This document shows, piece by piece, positions 49,101 through 61,131 of a stretch of DNA of 64,000 nucleotides. The notes under the pieces were generated by a model. That model was given only the letters and a program-made list of their open reading frames with translations. It did not search any database and was not told the origin of the DNA. This stretch comes from Annulohypoxylon bovei var. microspora (taxonomy: Eukaryota; Ascomycota; Sordariomycetes; Xylariales; Hypoxylaceae). The stretch covers positions 62,001-126,000 of the forward strand of contig MU405280.1 in the NCBI GenBank assembly GCA_022836615.1, written 5' to 3'. The stretch's first letter is position 1, and each line of letters starts with the position of its first letter. Made by a program: the position numbers and the translations under genes.

Positions 49101-51058
49101 GCTAGGATCACACCTGCTTGTTAACGAATCTTCTTCAATGGCGACAGGGAGTAAAATATAGGCCCCTAGGTGCCTAAGCTATACCCCTATGACGCAAGGG
49201 TATTCCCTGACTGCATCGCACTACTGCACCCACCCGCTAGCTAACAGGGCCAAAGGGGTCCTTAACGTGGGGTATTTAAGAATCTATGGTCTGCTAATGT
49301 GCATTAAAACTTGAAAGAATTTTGGAGTTCGAAACTTAAGGTAAGGTACCTAAAGTAGGTAAGCTGTTGTGTGTTCCTCGGGCCTCGGCGGCTTCATCGC
49401 AATTAGGGGTTGAGCTTCTGTGTTGAGCATCTTCAGGTCAAGTATCATATCAAGAGTAACGATGATGAGGCGCTTCCGAAACGACTTCTCCGTACGTGAC
49501 TGTGGAAACTTTAGGGGGCCTAGGGCGGATAATTGGTAAGTGGATGGTTGACAAGGGCGCTAGATATTTGATTCTTTCGTCGTGATCGGGTACTACTAGC
49601 CTAGCAGCAGCTAAAAATGTAGCTGAGCTGTAAAAGTAGGGCGCCAACGTTGCGTCGCTAAAGTGTGATATGTCTTCGGAAGGCGGGCTGTTTATAGTGC
49701 TCTAAGAATACCGGTATGGTGCCGCCCGTCTCGCCTGTCAAAGGTGTATCAACTCAAGCTACGACACTCGATAATATGGCCCATGCCTAGTGGATGGAAA
49801 CTATCTGACCTAAGGTGTAAGCCTCGTGGAATTTTCATCGGTTACTCTTATAACTCCTAGACTTTTTCGTGCTTCTTGCACCTCTCTAGTATCCACGATA
49901 ATAGCGTATGTTGACTTAACTAGGCGGCTAGCTGCATTTTCAAAAGACCGTTTCTTCTGACATGCGCAACATCAGTAACCATAGCCGAAACAGCAAGATC
50001 GTCAAAACACCCCCAGCATGATGCCGATCGAGGATACGGAATTAATGACACTGCTAGACATCTATCATAATCCCAGTCGGTCTGTAGAGCCCGTTCCTAA
50101 AGGTCAACTACTCGTCAGCGCTGCCACGCTAACTGGCTACCTGTCACGGGAACCGGCCCCTCCGACGCTTGCTCTGCGGCCCATGTTCTCAATCTTCTTA
50201 TTCGTAGGAGGCAACGGCAGCGGCAACGGAAGCGGAGCTGGGAACGGCGTGGTTGTTTTCGTACTCCTATTCTAGTAGGCAGCCGAATTTGAAGAGCGCT
50301 GAGGTAGTAGGGCTCGCGACGAAACTAGCACTTACTATGGCAATCGCGGTAGACGACGTCGAGCCGCCCAAACAATTATTAGACTAAGGCATCGACTCGC
50401 TGATAGCTATTAAGCCGCGAAGCGTAATTGGATTGCTAAGAATACTGGCGCTATCGTAGCGGTGTTTGAAATAATGGGCGGAACGACGATCACGACCACT
50501 GGGAATTTGGTGGTGGGGAAGGATGAACTTGTGAAGGAGAAGTAGGCATCCCACTTAGATATAGTTTTTTTTCTATAGTTATAGGTAGGTTGTTTCAATA
50601 TTTGGATGAATAAATAGGTAAAGCGTAGGAATTTTGTCAATCAAGATCTTTTCATCAAATTTCTTGATAAGGTAGGTAGTATACCCTGATTTTCAACTGC
50701 ATGTGCGATGGATCTTGATATTGTGGTTAGGAATCTTGAAATAGGGGTTGAATAAAGCTAAGTTTTAGCGAGAGTTAGCACGATTACGAAAGTGCCCAGG
50801 TGATTAGAACATGACGTCGGGGCACGGTCCCATTAATGTTCTAGCGGTTTAGCGGGTATCCCCGTACGAGACTAGTGGGTATGTGTAACCTCCGCATTTT
50901 GCGGAACGATTTCCACGAATTCCTACATCTTAAAAACACGTCCCGTTTCACTTTTCTTAAGCATTGATCTTCCTTAGACATATTGAAAACTTAAAGTCCT
51001 AATGGGATAAACTTCACTTTCTTCAGTGTAGTTGAGTCGGTTGAAGCATTTAATTAGG
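46176..51058. other. 4.9-kb gene-poor stretch containing a MITE
   Basis: No intact gene is recognisable. Short frames that look partly protein-like lie at 46511-46771 (+), 47425-47706 (-), 49450-49647 (-) and 50018-50275 (+), but none has a splice partner, known motif or good start context; some may be decayed exons. A MITE occupies 48010-48283. Palindromes: TACCTAGGTA at 48572-48581 and AGGTACCT at 49344-49351. The last 150 bp before 51059 are the promoter of the channel gene. Confidence 0.5.
48010..48283. mobile_element. MITE with 25-bp perfect terminal inverted repeats, TA target duplication
   Basis: The left end (48010-48034, starting TCTCCCGAACTGGCAACTGA) reappears in perfect inverse orientation at 48259-48283, and the similarity continues past a 1-bp indel for about 10 more bases (GTACATGA against GGTACAATGA). 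TA flanks both ends (48008-48009 and 48284-48285). The 274-bp interior is AT-rich and non-coding. The ends differ from those of the element at 2298, so this is a separate MITE family. Confidence 0.85.
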
Positions 51059-53465
51059 ATGCCAATTCGCGTCAAGTCGCGTCGTCTACCGACGCCTGAT
51101 CGTGGTTTATCGCCCATTTCAATACACCCAGAAGTCCAGCTTCCTGACATTGAGCATGACGATGCCTTCCGTGACGTCGTTAAGAAGTTATCTCTGTAGG
51201 TGTAGTTAACTTGACGCCCGACCCAAGATTCGTACTTATCAGATCTCTAGATATATCGCCGATGTAGTTTACATGCCAAGCACTTTTGAGCAGCTCCGAA
51301 CCACGACAGCAGGCGACGATCTACGCATCCTTGTTGAGCACCTTAACGCTCGGGTCACCAATCCTGCTATCGTGAATGCTTTACTGTAAGATATTCCACC
51401 ACTTGATTACCTATGTTTAGATAAACGATCTAGCTGGGTACGTAATTGTTGCTAATACTGCAACAGGGCATTGCGGTGGCACTATGGTGCGATCAATGAT
51501 GGCCGGGGAATCAGTGAATCCCGCGCAAATGCTTGCGAGATTGTTGCCTGGCGATTTTTAACTCGTCTATCGGAGCGGGAAGCTGTGGAGTTTTGTCTGC
51601 ATGAGATCCCCGACGAAATAGAAGGGGATAATTCCTCTCATACCGATGAACCCGCAGATGGTGGCGAAAGCAATGAGAGGACTTCTCTGCTTCGACACGA
51701 ATCTAGATCCTCTTCACCAGACCGCCACTCTGATTTTAATCGATCGGGATCTTCGAGAAGAAATTTGTTGTTCAAATCAATCTCCAAATTAACCATAAGT
51801 CGACATGCTAGTAACGTCGAAGAACTCGAAGAAGATCCTACAACTCCTTTTATACATCTCAATGCCCTAGAAATTGCGGCAATTGCTGATGCTAAGAGGT
51901 TTCTTAGCCAGCACGTGGTGCAGAAGATTATTACAGGTATCTGGAATGGCGAGATCATATTCTGGGACCGTCTTTCAGTTCATTCGGAGAAAAAGCCTCG
52001 GTTCTATAATCCAGTCACCGCCGACCCCTTTTCGCGCCTCCGAGTGCCGAAATATCTTAAGGCCTACGAGGTCGCATTTTTCATCGGATTTCTAATGTTA
52101 TACTACGGTGTCCTGATTGAGCAGAATCGATACGCCATCACCCCCTTAGAGATACTGCTTTATATCTGGTTTGGTGCCTTCTTTTATGATGAAGTCAGCG
52201 AGTATATCGATGCTGGATCGGTTTTCTACGCTGCTGACGTCTGGAACCTATTTGATATGATCATGATAGGTATCGGAATTGTCTTTGCAGTCTTAAGTAA
52301 GCAGCTCTCCTATCGGCTTAGTCAGACGTAAGCCGGCGTTAGCTAATCTTAAGTCGCAGGATTCGTTGGCTTATATAAGGAGAATTATACTCTGGTGGAT
52401 ATTGCCTTTGACGTCCTGTCGCTAGAGGCCCTTTTCATGGTGCCGCGGGTCTGCTCGATCCTCAGTCTATCTCCATATTGGGGTACTTTAATCCCTTGTC
52501 TTAAGGAGATGGGGAAGGATTTTCTGAAATTTATGGTTCTGGTCATTGTTGTATATGTCGGGTTCTTGACGACATTTTCTCTTGTTGGGAGAGAGTTGTT
52601 TACATTCCCGCACATGGCTATGATTGTGACAAAGATCTTTTTTGGATCTAGTTACGTTGGATTCGATATCATGGAAGAAATTGATCCAATATTTGGTACG
52701 TTCTTCTTGTTCCCCTTTAGATATAGTAACTTTTCTAATATCCGCTCCCAGGACCTCCTCTCATGCTTATTTTCGTCACCCTAAGTTCTATATTGCTTAT
52801 GGGTTCCCTGACGGGTATGCTAAGCAACAGTTTCTCTCGTGTTATTACACATGCCCGCGAGGAGTATTTGTACGTGTATAGCGTATACGTACTTGAAGCA
52901 TCTACTAGTAATAGGCTCACGCACTTTTACCGTAAGCTCCAAATTCCCGTAACTATCCATGCAAGGCTAACCTAGGCTATCAGCACCGTTCAATCTCCTC
53001 GCACTAGGCATCTTCAGACCCTTACGTCTATTTCTACCCTCGGACGATAAATTCCGTCAGGGACGTATTCTACTTCTTAGGGCTACCCACGCGCCAATTG
53101 TCGGCGTGATCCAGGTCTACGAGTGGTTCACCAAGAAAGTTAACCCGGATGGTTTCGACAACTTCCGTGGTCCACGGTCAAGTTCGTTTAATAAAAAGCA
53201 GCCGGCCCCACCTCATGATCGATTTGATAGTCGGACGCGGTTGGGACTCCGGCCACGCATGCCAACATCACGGCAAGCCAGCGCAGAAGTAATCAGCAGG
53301 CCGAAGCCTCGACTAGAGGACCTAGAGGACCGAGAAGACTATGCTGGAGATGCGCCCAGCGATATGGAGGTGCAAATCTCGGACTTATCGGCTAAGATTG
53401 ATCGACTTACTGCCTTAGTCGTCTCTCTTCAATCAGGTGCTGGCATCGATACTGTCCGTACATAA
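51059..53465 (+). CDS. YVC1: Yvc1-type TRP cation channel (vacuolar calcium release)
   Basis: Six exons (51059-51195, 51251-51385, 51467-52296, 52360-52695, 52752-52931, 52984-53465) join in frame to 699 aa. The cytosolic N-terminus contains LRTTTAGDDL and NALLALRWHYGAI, typical of the family. The hydrophobic core runs from about residue 290 (AYEVAFFIGFLMLYYGVLI) through GFLTTFSLVG to LIFVTLSSILLMGSLTGML, with a putative pore loop HMAMIVTKIFFGSSYVGFD between the last two helices. The C-terminal tail contains basic and acidic patches and ends in a short coiled-coil-like helix (EVQISDLSAKIDRLTALVVS). Yeast Yvc1 releases vacuolar Ca2+ on hyperosmotic shock. The start at 51059 gives an N-terminus of normal length; exon 1's donor (CT|GTAGGT) is joined to an acceptor at 51250, chosen over an AG at 51242 because only it keeps the frame. 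Confidence 0.9.
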
Positions 53466-53993
53466 GACCAATCCATGGAACAGTCCTAATCAGATAGCTA
53501 AGGAGCTTTCAGCCTAGGTGAATGCAATTCCCCAAGGATAATGCGCAGTATAGTTTATGCGTCTATCTTTCAAATCGGCATTTTGCAGCACTATCGGTTT
53601 AATAGGGTTTACTTAACATTTCTAAGAAGCATTGCACTGAGAGTATAATTTCTCGCATGGCGTTATGAGCAACCAATTCCTTTTATGTAGGTATACTAGA
53701 GTACCATTGTTCCACACACCCAGGGACCACTGCTGGCGTCAAAATTAGTGGGTCTCACGCCCTAAGCGGATTTCATCGATTTCCATAAGGTCATCATCGT
53801 CATCTCCACACGCCTTACATGTACCTATAACACTCACGAGTAGCCCGAAAACGGCAAGTCACCCTGATTTAAATATGACTCAAACTGAAAATATTATTAT
53901 TTATTTCTTATATGTTACTTCTATTTAACCTAGTATAAAAATAATTAGCTGGAACCTCAAACCTAAAGGTGTCTAAATTCTAAGTGAGCTAAT
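53466..53993. other. Intergenic, channel 3' flank and PhzF promoter
   Basis: AT-rich interval with ATTATTATTTATT-type sequence near 53890-53910. Nothing gene-like is seen. Confidence 0.6.
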
Positions 53994-54950
53994 ATGGATC
54001 TCCAATTCGTGACCCTCGACGTCTTCACGTCTAAGCGGCTACAGGGCAACCCCCTAGCAGTGGTCACCGTGCCAGCAGCGCTCAAAGACAAGCTCACGCA
54101 AGCGACGAAACAGAAGATCGCGCAAGAGTTCAATCTCTCGGAGACAGTATTCCTACACGAGGTGGCTGAACCGGACCAAGCGCAGGAGAAACAGCGGAAC
54201 ATCGAGATTTTCACCATCGAGAGCGAGCTTCCGTACGCAGGCCATCCAACCATCGGCTCCGCCGTCCTCGTCAAGTACCATCTGCACCCGCACGTGGACA
54301 CGCTCGTCACCAAGGCCGGGTCTATTGGTATCGTCCCGCAAGCCGCAAATGAGATACGGGCGAAGATCCCGCATAATGTGCGCCTGCACGCCAAGACCTT
54401 AGTCGATGTCCTCGGCTCTGACGACGCCACCAAGCACCCCGGGCTGTCGCCCGTCCCGCAAATTCGCGAGGCCGAACTTAAAGCCCCTGTGTTCAGCGTC
54501 GTTAAGGGCATGACGTTCGTGCTGGTGAAGCTGCCATCCTTGGAGCTGCTAGCGCAGGTTAGCACCGCATACAGGATCGACTTCGCCGACTTGCCGAAGC
54601 CGCTGCTAGATGAGGGGTGGGAGGATAGCTTTGTCAGCCGGTATTATTATGTCGATCTGGGCGAGGAGGGGGGCGAGAAGAGTATCCGAACTCGTATGGT
54701 TGAGCTAGGTTTCGAGGATCCGGCGACGGGGAGCGCGGCTACGGCGCTGGGGTCCTACCTCACGCTCAATGAGGAGAAGAAGGGCAGAAAGTTCAAAGTC
54801 ACTCAGGGGGTGGAGATGGGCCGGACAAGCAATATCAGTGTTGAGACTACGACAAAGGACCCTGGAAATGGCTCCGTGGCATTAGAGGAGCTCTGGCTCG
54901 GTGGTACTGCGGTTGTAGTCATGAAGGGAACATTGACCGTTGATATTTGA
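53994..54950 (+). CDS. PhzF family protein (phenazine-biosynthesis-like isomerase)
   Basis: This is an intronless 318-aa frame. The N-terminal half carries FVTLDVFTSKRLQGNPLAVV and NLSETVF, where Glu50 matches the catalytic Glu of PhzF, and FTIESELPYAGHPTIGSA (the conserved GHPT loop). The C-terminal half has GFEDPATGSAATALGSYL, matching the second conserved DPATGSA loop. These are the marks of the diaminopimelate-epimerase-like PhzF fold. Bacterial PhzF isomerises a dihydro-hydroxyanthranilate in phenazine synthesis; most fungal members have no known substrate and the rest of the phenazine pathway is absent here. The neighbouring P450 converges with it (418 bp apart), which hints at but does not show a shared pathway. 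Coding GC is higher than in the flanks. Confidence 0.9.
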   Translation: MDLQFVTLDVFTSKRLQGNPLAVVTVPAALKDKLTQATKQKIAQEFNLSETVFLHEVAEPDQAQEKQRNIEIFTIESELPYAGHPTIGSAVLVKYHLHPHVDTLVTKAGSIGIVPQAANEIRAKIPHNVRLHAKTLVDVLGSDDATKHPGLSPVPQIREAELKAPVFSVVKGMTFVLVKLPSLELLAQVSTAYRIDFADLPKPLLDEGWEDSFVSRYYYVDLGEEGGEKSIRTRMVELGFEDPATGSAATALGSYLTLNEEKKGRKFKVTQGVEMGRTSNISVETTTKDPGNGSVALEELWLGGTAVVVMKGTLTVDI

Positions 54951-55368
54951 CAAGCACATTTGGGCAAGCTCTATGGTTCTTGTTTAATTTTCATAGGTAT
55001 TACTATGAATAGCCCACCGAACTCACATATTCGATGAAGACGATATAGTTGGTCGACTTATGCTGAAGGCCTCCAAGATAATAACAGAAATAGGCCACGA
55101 TGAATTTTCTCTTAGCCAGCGAGGAGCAAGACACTCCAGATGAACAACAATTCGATTCGAGATCCATAGCTCAAGCTTTACTCTGGGTATACGAAAGGGA
55201 TGATCTTGCAATCTCAACCAGGTATCCCATTTCGAGCGAGCAATTGGAAATGCCTCATAGAGGTCCAAAAAAAACATTGGATGACAATTCTGCAACTTCA
55301 AACATTGAAGCCTTCATAACCCTTGAAACTCCCTAGCCCTCCCCATTTTTCTCGATAATTAATCATGC

Positions 55369-57119
55369 TTAAAAAAATTCTCTTTTCGTGACTCGCATCT
55401 TCATTTCCGACATGAGAAAGAAACCGGAATTTACAATATTCACCGGATTTTGGGGGTTTATAACTGAGAAATCGAAGCGTCGGAGCAACTATCAGATAGG
55501 TTTCATTAGTTCAATCTTCTCAAGTACAAGATAAAGGGGGCGAAATCAAGACGGGAGAATTGCAACCCCTTATTATCACCGTAACTCACCTCAACAAACA
55601 CCTTATTCAATTCCACCTGGGCAATACCTCGTCCAAGACACTTGAATCTTCCCGATCCCCAGAGCGTCTCTAGAACGCCCGCCATCATCTCGAGAGTTTT
55701 TTCATCGGCCTCCAGCCATCGTTCCGGACGGAAGACATCGGCATCATCGCCCCAGTACTTCTTCGCTCGCATAATGCCTAGGACATTATGGCCGATCTCG
55801 GTGTCCCCGGGGACGAAGTAGCCGCCGATGACATCTCCTCCCTTAGGTACTTTCTTGAAGAAGGTGGCAGTAACCACAGGGAACACACGTAGCCCTTCTC
55901 TGATGACGGCTTGGAGGTATGATAGGTGTCGAGCTTCGATGTCTTGGATGGGCGAGCTAACCCTGCCTTCTAGGATGGCATGGTCGATCTCCGCCTTAAG
56001 CTTGCCATACGCAATTGGGTTGGTGACAAGGAATAGCATGGTCATTCTGATAGCAGCCGCTGTTGAATCTGTTCCTGCAACTCTAGTGCATTGTTAGATT
56101 AGGTAATTAAATGTCTTATAAGAATAATTCAGGGGAAAGCTTACATTTGCAACATCAACTCGTTAATAGCTTCTTCCTTTGTGGTGCCTTGCTCGATGAA
56201 TAACGCGAGTACATCTCTCTGGCGGCTTTCGCCATCCTCGAAGCTCTTTTCAACCGCTGCCTGCGCAAGCCTGTACGAAAGGTTAGTGTGTGCTGTAGGA
56301 TAATAGAGTGCTCAAACATACGCCATGTACTTGCCAACGCCATCGCTATCCAGAGTCGACGGGTAAATCCTGTTGAAAGGATATCGGAAGAATATCTTTG
56401 TCAACCAGTGAAAGTTCGATATGACAATGGCAATGTTGAAGAAACTCTCGTTCCACTTCATGAACTTATGGACGTCTTGTCCCTTATCAAGACAGCCAAA
56501 TGCCCGGCCGAACGATAGATCGCCAATACAATCCATCGCAAAGAACAAGGAGATTGCTGTCAGGTCTAGGGGGTGGTAGTCGCGTGGGGTCGAGATAAAT
56601 TTTCGCTCGATCAGATTTACGAGACGAATGCATTGTTCATCAACACACGATTCCACGAACGCGTTGCCTATATAGCCGGGCCCGAGATTGGTTCGGCGAC
56701 GGATGTGTTCGCGATCATCGATTAGTGAGAAAGAATTGTCTTCAGTAGGGATGAACCTAAACGTCTGGTAGAACGGTGCTCTAGTATACGCTGACTTGGA
56801 ATGGGCCATCCGTCGAATCACATCGACGTCAGTAGTCATAAGTTGGTTAGGGCCGATGCGGAATAGTTCACCTGTATCGTATTAATGAGGATATTTGGAA
56901 AGGAGTCGTTAGATTAATCAACAACATACCATGCTGATCACCAAGCTTTCGAACTTCGAGGTACCAATTCCCTCGTATTTGCGTTACGACCTGCCAGAAC
57001 TTGGTGCAGCATATCCAGAACGATCCGGGAATATGACTTAGCCGATAGTAATTCCAGAATATCTGAGCAAGCCAGGCTCCGAGCAGCCATGTTGCTACTA
57101 TATATGCCGTTAAGGCCAT
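55369..57119 (-). CDS. Cytochrome P450 monooxygenase (492 aa)
   Basis: Five exons (57119-56930, 56871-56322, 56270-56145, 56082-55590, 55488-55369) join in frame to 492 aa. A short N-terminal membrane anchor (MALTAYIVATWLLGAWLAQI) precedes the catalytic domain. The I-helix oxygen site is AGTDST (291-296), the K-helix ExxR is EGLR (351-354), PERW is at about 408-411 and the haem loop GSGRFKCLG has its ligand at Cys437. The first position of the haem motif is Trp (WGSGRFKC) instead of the usual Phe, a tolerated but unusual change. The last exon restores ELLRRFDFSVINPQNPVN, the normal C-terminal sheet of the pisatin-demethylase-like fungal clade. Reading through the last donor instead would end in an unrelated 25-residue tail. 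All essential motifs are intact; the substrate is unknown. Confidence 0.9.
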
Positions 57120-60100
57120 GGTCGAATCCTAGTGGTTAAGTATATTGCGATTCGTAGTAGCATGTCGGACATATTGTTGCACTGACGAACATTCCCGAAG
57201 GTGTAGACATGTCTCGAAGGTGAGATTAAATGTACGTATGTTTGACGCCGACAGATTCATGAACATCAAGGACTATTGTAATCTGGGCGGTCAAGCAGAC
57301 AAGGGAGAGTGTCGTGTAGAAATGCAGATTTATGACTGGGATAGATGACTTGGCTGTTACCTAGGTACTCCAGTCCTTTTGGAACTACCAGACGATAGTT
57401 TACATTAGGCATCACTAAAGTTTCGAAATCTGTATCTCGTTAGGGGCTTCGTTAGGGCTGAGACACAGAGCAGGGGATGTTCGGATGGGATGTTCGATGA
57501 CTCTGTGAACGGCCATAATATTATATGTCAACTACCACTTCACATACCTAGTAAACCACGCTTTTTTTCCTTTACTACCTAATTCAATCCGCTAAAAGAA
57601 TGAAAAATATATATCCAGGCATATACTGACAAACGAGTGAGCAGAGGATATGATTCACCGCTGTATCACACAGTAGGTATCTCATAGTGCCTTTTCTGTC
57701 AGGGGTGGTAGAGGACCATTCTGTCTGTGTAACGTGAATACATGTTGTTGCTATAGCATCACAAAGAAGTTTTCTTTGTCACTCGCCTGGTACTTGGGGG
57801 GAAAGGTTATAACGGGAGTTCTTATATATTGTATCGATCTCGTAGTAATTACTGGAATCTACATTCTCTCGTGATATTTATAGCATCCAACCAATCATAG
57901 ATATTGCAAATATATTAATCCCTAGCCTCAAGAAGTTCTTAAGTAGAATCATCAGATAGGTCACGTTATAATTAGCAGCAATTCCATCGGACATCTTTTC
58001 CTTGTTCTAGATCGTCCAAGATAGGAATAATTATCATAGGATCTTCTCCCAAAGCAGATGTGAGCTATCTTCGCCAATACCATATATTTGCTAACTTGAG
58101 AGAAAGGAGGTGTGATAAGACCATGCAGTGTGCAGCTTTGTGTTGCGGTGAGCACAGAAACCATATAGGTCTGGCAGGGTTCATGGATATTTAAAGAGAC
58201 ACGGGCTCCCCCATCTGCGGATGTAATTCGTTACACTACACGAGGCCCATCCACAATGCCTTAACACGCAGACGCCTCGTGGTTCGGTGTCACCAAGTAA
58301 AGCCGTCTAGGATAGGTCATCAAGAGAACCGCTTGGTTCGACACACATCCGCTGCGTTCCGATATCCCATACTTTGAGGCTGTAACCATAGACTGCGTCC
58401 CTCATCCTACATCAAGGGCCATCAATTAGCCTGGAGTATCAGGTATAGACCAGTCTGAGTCTGACCAAATGGTACTTGTATGTCGTTGTATAAGACAATC
58501 AGAATAATCCATCGCATCAAAGCATAGTACCTAATTAGAGCAGTACCATGTTTCCAGTCATCCAAATCCTCGCTTGTCTCCGGAATGTCGTTCGGGGAGT
58601 AAGGGGGTTACATCATCTCGCGATTGCGATTGGCTTTATGTAGATGCGGGTAACCGACTTCTCTATCATAGTGCCATTTCCGAGGTTCCATGTAGCCAAG
58701 CCGTATTTACTACATAGCATCCCAATGGGGTGACATGGCAATTGTGTTATTTGTACCTACTATTAATGAATTTCGGTTTTGGGCGCATGCAACTGCGGCC
58801 GCTTCGATCAGACCGACTCTATCGATACCTGATCATTGATGAGGCACCGTATACAGACGAGCAATTAAAAACTAGTAGCATATCTCTAATTACCTACTAG
58901 GTTAACTTTTAGCCTACTTAATTTATCACCATTACTTAGTGGATCCGCGGCTCATGTGAACTAATCCGTCTCTGCTTCTAAAAAAGGACGGTTCAGGGGT
59001 AAGACCTCATATCCTAACCGCTGGACATATACTACAGCATCATTACAAGAGAATAATCACCTTAATTACACCTCAGGTTTTACTCCATGTAGCATGAAGA
59101 GGTGAGATTTTTACCTAAGGTTATGATTATATATCCATCTAGTGAATATAATAAATATCACCAAGCGAGATCAGGTTCGATGCCAGATTAAATTGGGCCG
59201 TCCTACGTTCATGTGCTACCAACACCAAGATCTGGGGAATCTCTTTACCCCCCCGCGCGTCTCCGAGATCTAGATATTATTAATTACGTCAGCCCGTTTT
59301 CTTCGAGATCCTGCAACACTCCCGCCCAAGCCACTTCCCATAGGGCGAAGACACGATCCGAGCTGCACCTACCCGATACGAGCCGTCACCGCCATTGGCA
59401 TAAAAGGCTTGCGCTGAATATGATGGCATAAAGGCATGATTAATAAAAAGTTGATCATAGCAGACCTTACATATATTGAAGGGTTCCAAAATGGTGGTCT
59501 AAGTAGCCCCTTCGAGGTCCAGAGGCGTAAGAGATCTCCGCATATGCTATATACAGCCCCTATCTCTAAATTATTATACATAACTAGATTAATAACGATA
59601 AGAGGAGAGATCTGTTACAAAATATACATCTGTGAATAAATTTAGACTCGTATTCCAACGGCGTAAAGTTTCATCATCACTATTGTTGCGGTCGTGTTTC
59701 TTTCTAAGTGGAAAATACATTGACCTGAATGATATCGTCTTCGATCACGCTCATGATAAGATATTTCGACTGTCCGCTTCACGGCGTTACATAACTTTGG
59801 TACGATAAATTATTATTCTTGAAATACAGCTTTTACCTAGGTTAGTAAACTTTTGAAACCTAATTCCTAACCATCCTGACTCCTTTTTGCGAGGGACTCG
59901 TATTTGTATAACCACACCAAAAACTGTTAACTAGTAAGTTTTATACATAAAAAAACCGACGTGCTACTCTCCGTCAAATTTGGTACTATTGCGGGATATA
60001 TACTCTTTTTTTCATCACTGCGTAAAATGTAGATAGTAAGGAAGGAGATCGTTGATATTACCTAACTAGGTTACTACCTAATTAAACCTCGTACTCGTCT

Positions 60101-60244
60101 AGCTACCTATAGGCCGCGAAATTCCGGTCCATCGTAGTGTCACATCGTCGATTCTGTAAAGTAGTAGATATGATGATTGACTATTGTCGATACCCATGCT
60201 GTTGATGCCATTATCGCATAGACTTAATCATACATTCAAAATCA
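57120..60244. other. 3.1-kb AT-rich intergenic stretch, no gene supported
   Basis: Only short frames on both strands, none with recognisable similarity. TACCTAGGTA lies at 57358-57367 and ACCTAGGT at 59835-59842. A minus-strand tRNA-like 5' half near 58990-59045 was examined and set aside. The AT-rich composition could reflect decayed repeats, but no ends were found. Confidence 0.5.
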
Positions 60245-61131
60245 TCACTCAACCGGCATAAACCTCTCCATATTCAAATGCGTCTCTAGCAGACTCTCGC
60301 CTTCTTGCCAAATATCCTCTTCCAGATCAGAAATATACTTACTATAGACTGGGTTGGGGTTATTTTGACATCGTATCAGATGTGTTCGCGCCTTGTGGAG
60401 CTTTAGCGTGAAGGACCTTAAGATAGCAGCTATCACAGTTTTCGAGCTGCAGAGACCCGAGGGTTGATTGAGCACCTGTGGTATCATGGCCTCTATGCCC
60501 AGAAGGCGCGTCCGTAGCAACTTGATATCATGCAGCTTCTCTAGCTGACAGGAATATACTTCTATGATGATGGTGAAAATAGCGGCTCTACACGTAATGG
60601 TCTGGATACTTTTAAATAAGCTATCGTCAATAGTGAAGCTGGTGTTGACCAAAATCTGAAGTACGGCGTCTTGGAAGCTTTTGACGTCGAGTTTACACCC
60701 CAGGCTAATCGCGTCGATGAGAGCTTTGTAATCTGGTATTTCGTGATCACCTAACCAGGCATTGTCATCTTCAAAATATTTTCCAATGCCGTGACTGTAA
60801 ATCCATATCGTAAACAATTTAATAGACCAGGACAGGGGGTCCAGACTGGCGATAGAAGGGGCTTCGTACGGGATAAAATCCTAATCCAACGATACCAGCA
60901 ATGAATCATCTAGCTCCTCTCTACTTTCTATTTGTTCGTCGATGTATGATGAATGGTATCTCAAAAGATTCTCGTGAAAAAAGAAAATTTCTCCATTAGG
61001 AATCTCGATAGAAATTATCCGTGTCTTGTCACTGTTGATGAACAGTTAGTGGATAGGGTAATTCAGTTATAATAATGTATGTGTGAGTGTTTAATATAAA
61101 CAACGTACCCAAATCCAAGATAAGCATTCAT
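60245..61131 (-). pseudogene. BTB/POZ-like protein gene interrupted by an in-frame TAG
   Basis: Exon 1 (61131-61109, MNAYLGFG) joins by a 77-bp intron with GTACGT donor and CTAAC branch point to exon 2 starting at 61031. The sequence then reads TRIISIEIPNGEIFFFHENL and LRYHSSYIDEQI, like the first strands and helices of a fungal BTB domain. After 57 codons an in-frame TAG (60883-60881) occurs. The same frame continues for 211 codons with WSIKLFTIWIYSHG, which matches the next BTB segment (normally like FVDWLYTG), followed by a helical region to 60245. The only candidate introns across the stop (GTATCG donor with TTAG or GCCAG acceptors) are too short or shift the frame. The gene may therefore be a pseudogene, a readthrough gene, or carry a sequence error. 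Fungal BTB proteins of this type have no set function. Confidence 0.55.

Noticed and set aside
50018..50275. 85-codon plus-strand frame with Gly/Asn/Ser repeat
   Set aside because: Composition is repeat-driven and there is no start context or homologous feature.
53994..54950. Phenazine biosynthesis
   Set aside because: Only the PhzF-like member is here; the rest of the pathway is absent, and fungal members have other roles.
58990..59045. tRNA-like sequence on the minus strand (TGTCCAGCGGTTAGGAT with a following T-run)
   Set aside because: The D-arm resembles an A box, but no B box (GGTTCGANTCC) follows, the anticodon stem has a mismatch and position 33 is not T, so no tRNA can be folded.
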